Source: Sandaracinaceae bacterium (lineage in GTDB: Bacteria > Myxococcota_A > Polyangia > Polyangiales > JAFGIB01). Taken from it: DNA of 6,527 nt. Shown here piece by piece: positions 1 to 5,637 of this stretch (the stretch's first letter is position 1; every line of letters starts with the position of its first letter). The position numbers and the translations under genes are program-made. The stretch lies in contig JADGRG010000518.1 of NCBI GenBank assembly GCA_017881145.1, positions 1-6,527 on the forward strand. Reading direction: 5' to 3'. The notes under the pieces were generated by a model, which was not told the DNA's origin, made no database searches, and worked only from the letters and a program-made list of their open reading frames with translations.

Positions 1-1805
1 ATGTTCGCAACGACGCGTTTGCGATCGAGTTGCACCGATGCGAGGCGGTCGTTGCCGAGGCCTGCCGCCGCGAGCGTGCCGAGCGGAATGGCCATTGCAC
101 AGGTCACCAGCACGAGCGCCTCCCGCCCGGCCCCGAAGGCGCGTGTGTCGAGCGCGAGGATGGCCTCGATGCCACGAACGTTGTGGGCGGCGCTCTCGCG
201 CGCCAGCTCGATCTCCGTGCCGCCATTGCTGAAGAAGAGGTCGCGTCCGCGAGCGCGTGCCACGTGCGCAAGGCGCGGGTCGGCGGCGAGTGCGGCGCGC
301 ACCAGTGCATCGCGTGCGATGGGCTGCTCTGCTGCGGGCTGCGAGGGTAGGCCCGAAAGGCGTCGCAGCCGTGTACGTGCCGAACGCGCTTCTCGCACCA
401 CGAACGCCGACGCACCGTGATCCGACGGACGCTGCGCGCGCAGTGCGCGAATCGCAGCGCTCGCGTCGCAACCCGCAAGGCGCAGGTCTTCGTCGAGGCC
501 GATCTGTAGAGGACCCGTCGCAAACAAGGGTCGACCGACGGAGAGCACAGCCAAGAGATCGATCATGTCTGGCAGGCACTCCTGACGCCGTGCCTCGACC
601 AAGAGGCGCGCGTGCTGCGGGTCGATGGGCAGCGCAAAGAGGCCCTGACCGCAATCGCTCAGCGTCGAGTCACCTTGCAGTGCGCCCCACGCCTGCAGAT
701 CCGCGCGTGCCGCCTGCAGCGCGTAAGGTTTGGGTGCATCGAGCAGCGGCAGCTTCTCGACGCTCTGGCCCCAAGCTGCGGCCGTAAGCAAGAGCGGCAC
801 CAGCGACTCGCGATGAATCTCCGGCAGCGTCAACGGGTTGAGCTTGGCTGCGCTATTCCACAGTCGATAGCAGACGCCTTTTGCTGTGCGCCCCGCGCGC
901 CCCGCACGCTGCATCGCGCTGTCCTCGGCGATCGCTGTGAGCGTGAGAAAGCCGCGGCCATCCTGATAGCGGGTCTGTCGGACCAGGCCCGCGTCGATGA
1001 CCACGCCGATGCCAGGAATCGTCAGCGACGTCTCCGCCACGTTGGTCGCAAGGATCACTTTGCGCAGCGATGTGCGCGAAAATGCTCTGCGTTGCTCGTC
1101 GAGAGTGAGCCCACCGTGGAGCGGCACCAGCGTAAAGGGACCACGTAACGCTTCGGAGCAGGCCTCTATCTCAGCCTTGCCCGGCAGAAACACCAGCACG
1201 TCACCGGGGTCCTGCGAAGCTGCTGCGAGTGCGCGCTCCACGCGGGTCGGCAGCTCTGCAGCATCCGGTAACACGTCGCGACCTGGCAGGTAGCGGATGT
1301 CCACCGGGAATGCGCGCCCCGCCGCCGTCAGATGCACGCCACCCACGTGCTTGGCCACGCGCTCACCGTCGAGCGTCGCTGACATGATGACGAGCCCAGT
1401 GCTGCGCTCGCGCAGGAGCAGCGCCAACAGCAAGTCCAGCTCCAGGCTGCGCTCGTGGAACTCATCGAGAATCACGGTACGCGCCGTGCCCAAGAGTGCG
1501 CGATTGCGCAGCACCATGCCCGGCGTTGCGAACACGATGCGCGTGGTGTCGCTGGCCACATGCTCGTCACGCACCACGTAGCCCACGCCATCGCCGAGTT
1601 GCGTGCTCTCGAGCTCTGCCACCCGGGCCGCAAGCGAGCGGCAAGCCAAGCGTCGCGGCTCGACCACCAACACGCGGCCCTGGCACCAACGCGGCACCTC
1701 GGTGGACTTGCCCGAGCCGGTGGGCGACGAAAGCACCACCGGTCCACTCGCAAGTGCGGCGAGCAATGGAGCGCGGACGGCAGTGACTGGGAGCTCGGGG
1801 TGCAA
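1..1805 (-). CDS. hrpB: HrpB-type DEAH-box ATP-dependent helicase (C-terminus beyond left edge)
   Basis: This is a superfamily 2 NTP-dependent nucleic-acid helicase of the HrpB group; the cellular role of HrpB is poorly known. Read on the minus strand, 601 residues are visible without a stop. Walker A GSGKST is at residues 30-35, followed by PRR (50-52), the DEAH-type box DEFHERSL (114-121), motif III SAT (142-144), LATNVAETSLTIPG (252-265, motif V region) and QRAGRAGR (299-306, motif VI). Then come the helicase-associated winged-helix region and the start of the HrpB C-terminal region. HrpB proteins are usually a little over 800 residues, so about 200 C-terminal residues lie off the left edge. 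No ATG is available: the frame opens after a TAG at 1887-1889. I chose the TTG at 1805-1803, which gives MHPELPVTAV just before the helicase core. A TTG at 1856-1854 is the alternative. The start is uncertain, the family is not. The gene is divergent from its right neighbour. Confidence 0.92.
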   Translation of the reverse strand, partial: MHPELPVTAVRAPLLAALASGPVVLSSPTGSGKSTEVPRWCQGRVLVVEPRRLACRSLAARVAELESTQLGDGVGYVVRDEHVASDTTRIVFATPGMVLRNRALLGTARTVILDEFHERSLELDLLLALLLRERSTGLVIMSATLDGERVAKHVGGVHLTAAGRAFPVDIRYLPGRDVLPDAAELPTRVERALAAASQDPGDVLVFLPGKAEIEACSEALRGPFTLVPLHGGLTLDEQRRAFSRTSLRKVILATNVAETSLTIPGIGVVIDAGLVRQTRYQDGRGFLTLTAIAEDSAMQRAGRAGRTAKGVCYRLWNSAAKLNPLTLPEIHRESLVPLLLTAAAWGQSVEKLPLLDAPKPYALQAARADLQAWGALQGDSTLSDCGQGLFALPIDPQHARLLVEARRQECLPDMIDLLAVLSVGRPLFATGPLQIGLDEDLRLAGCDASAAIRALRAQRPSDHGASAFVVREARSARTRLRRLSGLPSQPAAEQPIARDALVRAALAADPRLAHVARARGRDLFFSNGGTEIELARESAAHNVRGIEAILALDTRAFGAGREALVLVTCAMAIPLGTLAAAGLGNDRLASVQLDRKRVVAN

Positions 1806-1935
1806 GGCGGAGGTTCCGAAGGCGGGCGTTTCCTGGCTGGATCCACAGTGGTGCAACCAAAGGGGTCGCCGTCGGTGGCAAAGCTGCTACAAGGCCCGCA
1901 CCAAACAAAATGGCCGAGGCCAGGAGAAGAGAGCG
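1806..1935. promoter_or_regulatory. Divergent intergenic region between hrpB and the 58-residue gene
   Basis: This spacer must carry the promoters of two genes transcribed away from each other. I see no convincing -35/-10 pair for either gene. The clearest element is a short inverted repeat, TGGCC-GA-GGCCA, at 1911-1922, directly before the ribosome binding site of the plus-strand gene. It could form a small stem close to the start of that mRNA. Part of the left end would be coding if hrpB starts at the upstream TTG (1856). Confidence 0.4.
1923..1926 (+). promoter_or_regulatory. Ribosome binding site of the 58-residue gene
   Basis: GGAG, within AGGAGAAGAG, lies nine bases before the ATG at 1936. 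It is the main reason for choosing this start, since the same open frame continues upstream into the hrpB antisense strand without any comparable site. Confidence 0.7.
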
Positions 1936-2112
1936 ATGAGCACACCGACCACGAAGACCGCCGACAAGATGACACGCGCCAGGGCGGAGTACACCCTGAC
2001 GCACGGCGCGGACCCCACCTTGGACATCTATACCAAGCACGCCAACAAGCACGTGAAAGCCAAGGCTGCGAAGCTGGCGGCGGCGATCGCCGCGGCCGCT
2101 CCGGCGAGCTGA
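1936..2112 (+). CDS. Small alanine/lysine-rich protein of unknown function (58 aa)
   Basis: I do not recognise this protein. It begins MSTPTTKTADKM and is basic: seven Lys, two Arg and three His against three Asp and one Glu. It is very rich in Ala (16 of 58). The middle section, around residues 30-46, is Lys/His-rich (TKHANKHVKAKAAK). The C-terminus is nearly all Ala with one Ile and ends APAS. There is no signal peptide, no long hydrophobic segment and no Cys. The second half could be a basic amphipathic helix like those of small nucleic-acid-binding proteins, but composition alone cannot show that. Support for a real gene: a well-placed GGAG site, third codon positions almost all G or C, and a stop just before a repeat and hairpin that look like a transcription unit end. 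It is divergent from hrpB and upstream of the methyltransferase gene, separated from it by the hairpin. Confidence 0.7.
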   Translation: MSTPTTKTADKMTRARAEYTLTHGADPTLDIYTKHANKHVKAKAAKLAAAIAAAAPAS

Positions 2113-2130
2113 AGCCGAAGCCACCGCTCG

Positions 2131-2163
2131 CGACGGTTGACCGACGGTTGACCGACGGTTGAC
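2131..2163. repeat. Three exact tandem copies of an 11-bp unit
   Basis: The unit CGACGGTTGAC occurs at 2131-2141, 2142-2152 and 2153-2163 with no mismatch. Eleven base pairs is close to one turn of the helix, so a protein reading each copy would bind the same face of the DNA. Each copy contains TTGAC, and the last reads TTGACA (2159-2164), the consensus -35 hexamer. No good -10 box follows at 16-18 bp. Because 11 is not a multiple of three, the three copies also put one TGA in each plus-strand frame (2138, 2149, 2160). The function is unknown; it could be an operator, a promoter element, or a chance slippage product. Confidence 0.85.
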
Positions 2164-2166
2164 AAG

Positions 2167-2198
2167 GACGCCCGGGCATCCGCGATGCTCCGGGCGTC
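2167..2198 (+). terminator. GC-rich hairpin, probable terminator of the 58-residue gene
   Basis: The arms are GACGCCCGG (2167-2175) with CCGGGCGTC (2190-2198), and GCATC (2176-2180) with GATGC (2184-2188). The loop is three bases (2181-2183), with a single bulged T at 2189. That is 14 base pairs, mostly G-C. There is no T run on the 3' side, so it is not a textbook intrinsic terminator, though GC-rich genomes often use such stems. It starts 55 bp after the stop of the small gene and ends 50 bp before the chosen methyltransferase start. It could instead be a regulatory leader structure for the methyltransferase. Confidence 0.6.
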
Positions 2199-2247
2199 GC
2201 TCACCCGGGTGGCGGTGGATGGCTGCGCCGCCTATGCTGGCTTCAGT

Positions 2248-3162
2248 ATGAGCTACGACTCGATCCCATCTCATCTCGAAATGCTTCAAGACAGCGTACG
2301 CACCAAGGCGTACCGCGACGCGATCCAGTCGGTCGTACGACCGGGGGATCGCGTGCTCGACTTCGGCTGCGGCACTGGTGTGCTGTCTATCTTCGCGGAG
2401 CGCGCAGGAGCGAGCCGCGTGTACGCTGTGGATCGTTCGCGAATGATCTCCGCCGCCAAGACCATTTTCGAGGAAAATGGTTGTCGGAACATCGAGACGG
2501 TGTCTGGCGACGGTGGTCAGGTGCAGCTCCCCAGCGAAGTGGATGTGATCGTGTCGGAATGGATGGGTCACTTTCTCTTCGCCGAGCAGATGCTCGAGCC
2601 ACTGCTGCGTTTGCGCGACGATTTCTTGCGCAAGGGCGGTCGCATGATCCCAGCGAGCTGCTCGCTGCACATCGGCTTGGTCGCGACCAACACGTATCTC
2701 GAAGAGCTGTCGTTCTTGTGCACCCGCCCCTATGGCATCGACTTTTCTGCGGTCGGCGATTGGCCTTTTCGCGAGGTGGGCATGCTTCGAATCAAGCCCG
2801 CAGAGCTGCTGCCCGAGACGGTCTGCATCGGCGAGCTCGATCTGCACACGGTGACCGGCACGCCGCGCCTGCTTTCGGGCACGATTGCGAGCACCAAGGA
2901 TGCGTCGGTGTTTGGGTTGTGCGGTTGGTTCGACGCGCAATTATCCGAGAGCGTGAAGCTAAGCACGAGTCCTTTTTCGCCGGTAACGCACTGGCTGCAA
3001 TTTCATTTTCCTTTCGATCGCCCGCTCGACGTCAAGGCCGGCGAGCCGATCGAGATCGAGCTGGAGATCATTCCGCTCGTAGGCCAGAGCGGTTACGCCT
3101 GGCAAGCCCGCAGCGCGAACACCGTGCGCAAGGGCCGCACCTGGACACAAGCCGAGATGTGA
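2248..3162 (+). CDS. Protein arginine N-methyltransferase-like SAM-dependent methyltransferase
   Basis: This 304-residue enzyme is predicted to move methyl groups from S-adenosylmethionine to a protein substrate, probably arginine, in the cytoplasm. The N-terminal helix (residues 3-25, SYDSIPSHLEML onward) aligns without gaps to that of PRMT1, including the His and Arg that contact SAM (H9, R18). SAM motif I is VLDFGCGTG (36-44) and the acidic post-I residue is D62, where PRMT1 has Glu. The double-glutamate loop SEWMGHFLFAEQ (103-114) supplies E104 and E113, and the THW loop is at 247-249 in the beta-barrel domain. Length is close to the PRMT catalytic core. An in-frame ATG at 2185 would add 21 residues, but it lies in the hairpin arm and the additions do not look conserved, so 2248 is preferred even though no clear ribosome binding site precedes it. 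The first residues of the YFxxY motif are missing. Many bacterial relatives are annotated only as class I methyltransferases; activity is inferred. Confidence 0.88.
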   Translation: MSYDSIPSHLEMLQDSVRTKAYRDAIQSVVRPGDRVLDFGCGTGVLSIFAERAGASRVYAVDRSRMISAAKTIFEENGCRNIETVSGDGGQVQLPSEVDVIVSEWMGHFLFAEQMLEPLLRLRDDFLRKGGRMIPASCSLHIGLVATNTYLEELSFLCTRPYGIDFSAVGDWPFREVGMLRIKPAELLPETVCIGELDLHTVTGTPRLLSGTIASTKDASVFGLCGWFDAQLSESVKLSTSPFSPVTHWLQFHFPFDRPLDVKAGEPIEIELEIIPLVGQSGYAWQARSANTVRKGRTWTQAEM

Positions 3163-3233
3163 GGCTGCGCGGCGCAAGCCGTGGTGATGAGCGCATCGCC
3201 GCTGCGCGCACTGCGACCCAGCCACGCAGGACG

Positions 3234-3249
3234 AGGTGCTCGAGCTCCT
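3234..3249. other. Imperfect 16-bp palindrome upstream of htpG
   Basis: AGGTGCTCGAGCTCCT is symmetric apart from one central-flanking T/T mismatch on each side of the GCTCGAGC core. It lies about 50 bp upstream of the candidate htpG promoter, where an activator or repressor site would be plausible. In a GC-rich sequence such a palindrome can occur by chance, and no second copy was seen. Confidence 0.25.
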
Positions 3250-3298
3250 GCCGCTCTGCACGGGGCCGATCACCGGTGGGCGGGTGCATGCCGGCGCG

Positions 3299-3327
3299 CT
3301 TGACACTCGCGAAAGCATGCTCAATTT
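3299..3327 (+). promoter_or_regulatory. Candidate heat-shock (sigma-32-like) promoter of htpG
   Basis: CTTGACA (3299-3305) matches six of seven bases of the RpoH -35 element CTTGAAA. After a 14-bp spacer, CTCAATTT (3320-3327) matches five of the seven fixed bases of the -10 element CCCCATNT. The spacing is in the usual range for RpoH promoters, and htpG is a classic RpoH-regulated gene. Transcription would start near 3333-3336, giving a leader of about 80 bases. The same TTGACA could serve as a sigma-70 -35, but the -10 at that spacing is poor. No CIRCE element was seen. Confidence 0.5.
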
Positions 3328-3397
3328 GGTGCCGCTCATTCTGCAGGGGCAGGCTCGCCTGATCCCGGCGTTCTCGATCCAGTCTCGCTTTACTCCC

Positions 3398-3403
3398 AGG
3401 AGG
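3398..3403 (+). promoter_or_regulatory. Consensus Shine-Dalgarno sequence of htpG
   Basis: AGGAGG sits nine bases before the ATG at 3413. It fixes the htpG start: the reading frame is open further upstream to about 3236, but those extra residues are not part of the Hsp90 family. Confidence 0.9.
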
Positions 3404-3412
3404 CGCATTTTC

Positions 3413-5314
3413 ATGGCCAGTGATTCGGGTCCGACGACCCATAAATTCCAAGCCGAGGTCAGCCAGGTGCTGAGCCTGGTCATCAACTCGCTCTACAGCA
3501 ACAAGGACGTCTTCCTGCGCGAGCTGATCTCGAACGCCGCCGATGCGCTCGACAAGCTGCGCTTTCGCGCCATCCAGGAGCCGACGCTGCTGGCTGCTGG
3601 TCACGCGCCGAAGATTCGCCTGATCCCGGACGAGAAGGCCGGCACGCTGACCATCTGGGACAACGGCGTCGGCATGTCGAGCGAGGCTCTGACCAAAGAC
3701 CTCGGCACGGTGGCTCGCTCCGGTAGCAAGGCGTTGATCGAGGAGCTGAAGCAGGCGCAGAAGGCGCACGACTTGAAGCTGGTCGGTCAGTTCGGTGTGG
3801 GCTTCTACAGTGGGTATCTGGTGGCTGACCAGATCGAAGTCGTAAGCCGAGCAGCGGGCAGCAGCGAGGCTTGGAAGTGGAGCTCGGACGGCAAAGATAG
3901 CTTCACCGTCGAGCCCACCTCGCGCGACGAAGTCGGCACGTCGGTGATCTTGCACCTGAAGCAGGAACAGGCGGACTACGCCCGCGAATGGCGAATACGC
4001 GAGCTGGTCACCCGCTACTCCGACTTCATCTCGCATCCCATCGAGCTCTGCGTCAAACGCACCGACAAGGATGGCAAGGAAGAGGAGCGCTACGAGGCCA
4101 TCAACCAGGCGAGCGCGCTCTGGATGCGCTCCGAGAAAGAGCTCAGCGACGAGCAGTACGAAGAATTCTACAAGCACCTCACTCACGACTTCGAGGCGCC
4201 GCTCGGTCGCACGCATTTTCAGGTCGAAGGCACGCAGATGTTCACCGGGCTGCTCTACCTGCCCAAGCATCCGCCCTTCGAGCTAGGCAATCCCACCTTC
4301 AAGCACGGCGTGCGTCTCTACGTGCGCCGCGTCTTCATCATGGATGATTGCGAGGAGCTTTTGCCCAAGTGGCTGCGCTTCGTGCGTGGCGTGATCGACT
4401 CGGACGACCTGCCGCTCAACGTTTCGCGCGAGCTGCTCCAGGACTCGGCGATCGTGCGCACGATCAAGAAGCAAGTCATCAAGCGCGTGCTCGATCTGCT
4501 CGCCAAGATCGCGCAGGACCGCCCGGCCGACTATCTCGAGTTCTGGGAGAAGTTCGGTGCAGTGCTCAAGGAGGGCCTGCACTTCGACGCTTCTTACGTC
4601 GATAAGATCGCGCCGCTCTTGCGCTACGAGTCCAGCACGGAGCCAGGCTTCGTGTCGCTCGCCGACTACAAGAAGCGCATGCCCGAAGCCCAGCCTGCGA
4701 TCTATTACGCACTCGGTGCCAGCAAGGCGCTGCTCTCGGCCAGTCCGCACCTGGAAGCGCTCAAAGCGCGCGGCCACGAAGTGCTCTACATGACGCACGG
4801 CATCGATCAGTGGGCGATCGAGGGGTTGCGCGAGTTCGACGGCAAGCCGCTGGTGGACGCGATGCAGGAGCAAAGCGAGGCCGACGCTGACCAGAGCGAG
4901 GCCGGCAAGCAGAAGGAGGAGAAGACCACGCACCCCGAGCTCGCTCAGCTGCTTGCGCGCTGCAAGGAAGTGCTGAGCGATCAGGTCGGCGATGTGCGGG
5001 TCTCCGAGCGCTTGACGGATTCTCCGGTGTGCCTGGTGGTGCCGAAAGGCGGAATCCCTGCGCATATCGAACGCTTGATCCGCTCGCACCAACAGGATCT
5101 ACCGGAGCAGAAGCGCATCCTCGAGCTCAACCCGACTCACCCGATCGTGCAGCAGATGAAGGCCGAGGAAGCGCGGCAGCACGACTCCGCGCTGCTCTCG
5201 GAGTGGATCGAGCTGCTCTACGACCAGGCCCTGCTGGTGGAAGGCAGTCCGCTTCCGGATCCTGCGCGTTTCGCGAAACGCGTCACGGCGCTCATGCAGA
5301 GCGCGAAAGTCTAG
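3413..5314 (+). CDS. htpG: Molecular chaperone HtpG (bacterial Hsp90)
   Basis: This is a cytoplasmic dimeric ATP-dependent chaperone that remodels client proteins, working with DnaK in known bacteria. It has 633 residues; E. coli HtpG has 624, so it is full length. The N-terminal GHKL ATPase domain spans roughly residues 1-220. It contains the catalytic Glu in ELISNAADALDKLRF (E37), the nucleotide-binding Asp in DNGVGM (D83), the lid region GTVARSGSKA (98-107) and GQFGVGFYS (125-133). The middle domain has NVSRELLQ with the Arg that contacts the ATP gamma-phosphate (R339). A charged Glu/Lys/Gln-rich stretch near residues 485-505 precedes the C-terminal dimerisation domain, which ends near ALMQSAKV. 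The eukaryotic MEEVD tail is absent, as expected for bacteria. The start is fixed by AGGAGG nine bases upstream, and a sigma-32-like promoter lies about 85-115 bp upstream. No frameshift or missing catalytic residue was seen. Confidence 0.98.
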   Translation: MASDSGPTTHKFQAEVSQVLSLVINSLYSNKDVFLRELISNAADALDKLRFRAIQEPTLLAAGHAPKIRLIPDEKAGTLTIWDNGVGMSSEALTKDLGTVARSGSKALIEELKQAQKAHDLKLVGQFGVGFYSGYLVADQIEVVSRAAGSSEAWKWSSDGKDSFTVEPTSRDEVGTSVILHLKQEQADYAREWRIRELVTRYSDFISHPIELCVKRTDKDGKEEERYEAINQASALWMRSEKELSDEQYEEFYKHLTHDFEAPLGRTHFQVEGTQMFTGLLYLPKHPPFELGNPTFKHGVRLYVRRVFIMDDCEELLPKWLRFVRGVIDSDDLPLNVSRELLQDSAIVRTIKKQVIKRVLDLLAKIAQDRPADYLEFWEKFGAVLKEGLHFDASYVDKIAPLLRYESSTEPGFVSLADYKKRMPEAQPAIYYALGASKALLSASPHLEALKARGHEVLYMTHGIDQWAIEGLREFDGKPLVDAMQEQSEADADQSEAGKQKEEKTTHPELAQLLARCKEVLSDQVGDVRVSERLTDSPVCLVVPKGGIPAHIERLIRSHQQDLPEQKRILELNPTHPIVQQMKAEEARQHDSALLSEWIELLYDQALLVEGSPLPDPARFAKRVTALMQSAKV

Positions 5315-5368
5315 AGCCGACACCAGCACGGGCTTGACGCAGTGGGGCGTGGCTGCGATGTAAGCGCT

Positions 5369-5617
5369 GTGCCACGCCAGCTCTTCTACGTCGTGCTAGT
5401 GACCCTGATCGTGCTCTGGGCTCGCCGCTTCATGCGCCGTGGCTCTGGCGGTACGGGCTTCGGTGGCAGGCGTTCCGGTGGCACCGGCGGTCGGCGATCG
5501 GCACGGGCCGGCTCACACGGCGCGACCGGCGTGCCGGCGCTGCTGGTGTGCGGCGCGTGCGGCGCACAATACGAGCCACAAGCCAGCGGCTGGATCTGCC
5601 CGAAATGCGGCAAGTAG
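5369..5617 (+). CDS. Small membrane-anchored zinc-ribbon protein with Gly/Arg-rich linker
   Basis: No named family is recognised. The 82-residue protein has one N-terminal membrane helix (about residues 5-17, LFYVVLVTLIVLW), followed at once by Arg residues (ARRFMRR). This predicts a cytoplasmic C-terminus. Residues 23-47 are a Gly/Arg/Ser linker with an internal repeat, GGTGFGGRRS then GGTGGRRS. The C-terminus is a four-cysteine zinc ribbon, CGAC (61-64) and CPKC (77-80), ending CGK. Such tethered ribbons could bind protein or nucleic acid near the membrane; the role is unknown. The start is a GTG. An in-frame GTG at 5342 would add nine residues, but its codons have much weaker G/C third positions (about 5 of 9, against about 20 of 23 after 5369), so 5369 is preferred. 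Neither start has a clear ribosome binding site. The gene lies 54 bp after htpG and may be read from its mRNA. It ends in two consecutive TAG codons. Confidence 0.75.
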   Translation: MPRQLFYVVLVTLIVLWARRFMRRGSGGTGFGGRRSGGTGGRRSARAGSHGATGVPALLVCGACGAQYEPQASGWICPKCGK

Positions 5618-5637
5618 TAGCGTACGCCTAAGAGCGC

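Noticed and set aside
1..1148. Several overlapping plus-strand open frames in the left part of the window
   Set aside because: They are Arg/Ala/Ser-rich translations antisense to the HrpB-type helicase, which has all its motifs on the minus strand.
2159..2189. Sigma-70 promoter with TTGACA (2159-2164) and GATGCT (2184-2189)
   Set aside because: The -10 matches only three of six bases, the spacing is 19 bp, and the -10 lies in the hairpin arm.
1567..2940. Long minus-strand open frame (457 codons) across the small gene and the methyltransferase gene
   Set aside because: It shows no recognisable domain, is His/Arg/Ala-rich as expected for antisense translation of GC-rich coding DNA, and overlaps a clear PRMT-like gene on the other strand and the repeat and hairpin region.
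3163..3230. Terminator after the methyltransferase gene
   Set aside because: The GC-rich complementarity (GCGCGGCG with CGCCGCTGCGC) is interrupted and lacks a T run, so it is not distinguishable from background in this GC-rich DNA.
3236..3412. N-terminal extension of htpG by 59 residues
   Set aside because: The added residues are not part of Hsp90, a consensus ribosome binding site is placed for the ATG at 3413, and the candidate promoter lies inside the extension.
3068..4270. Minus-strand open frame of 400 codons opposite htpG
   Set aside because: It mirrors htpG codon structure, has low-complexity Leu/Arg/Val composition and lies wholly over an unambiguous Hsp90 coding region and its leader.
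4283..5092. Minus-strand open frame of 269 codons opposite the C-terminal part of htpG
   Set aside because: Same reason: antisense shadow of htpG with no domain and no ribosome binding site.
5333..5362. Promoter for the zinc-ribbon gene using TTGACG at 5333-5338
   Set aside because: No acceptable -10 at 16-18 bp; co-transcription with htpG is simpler.
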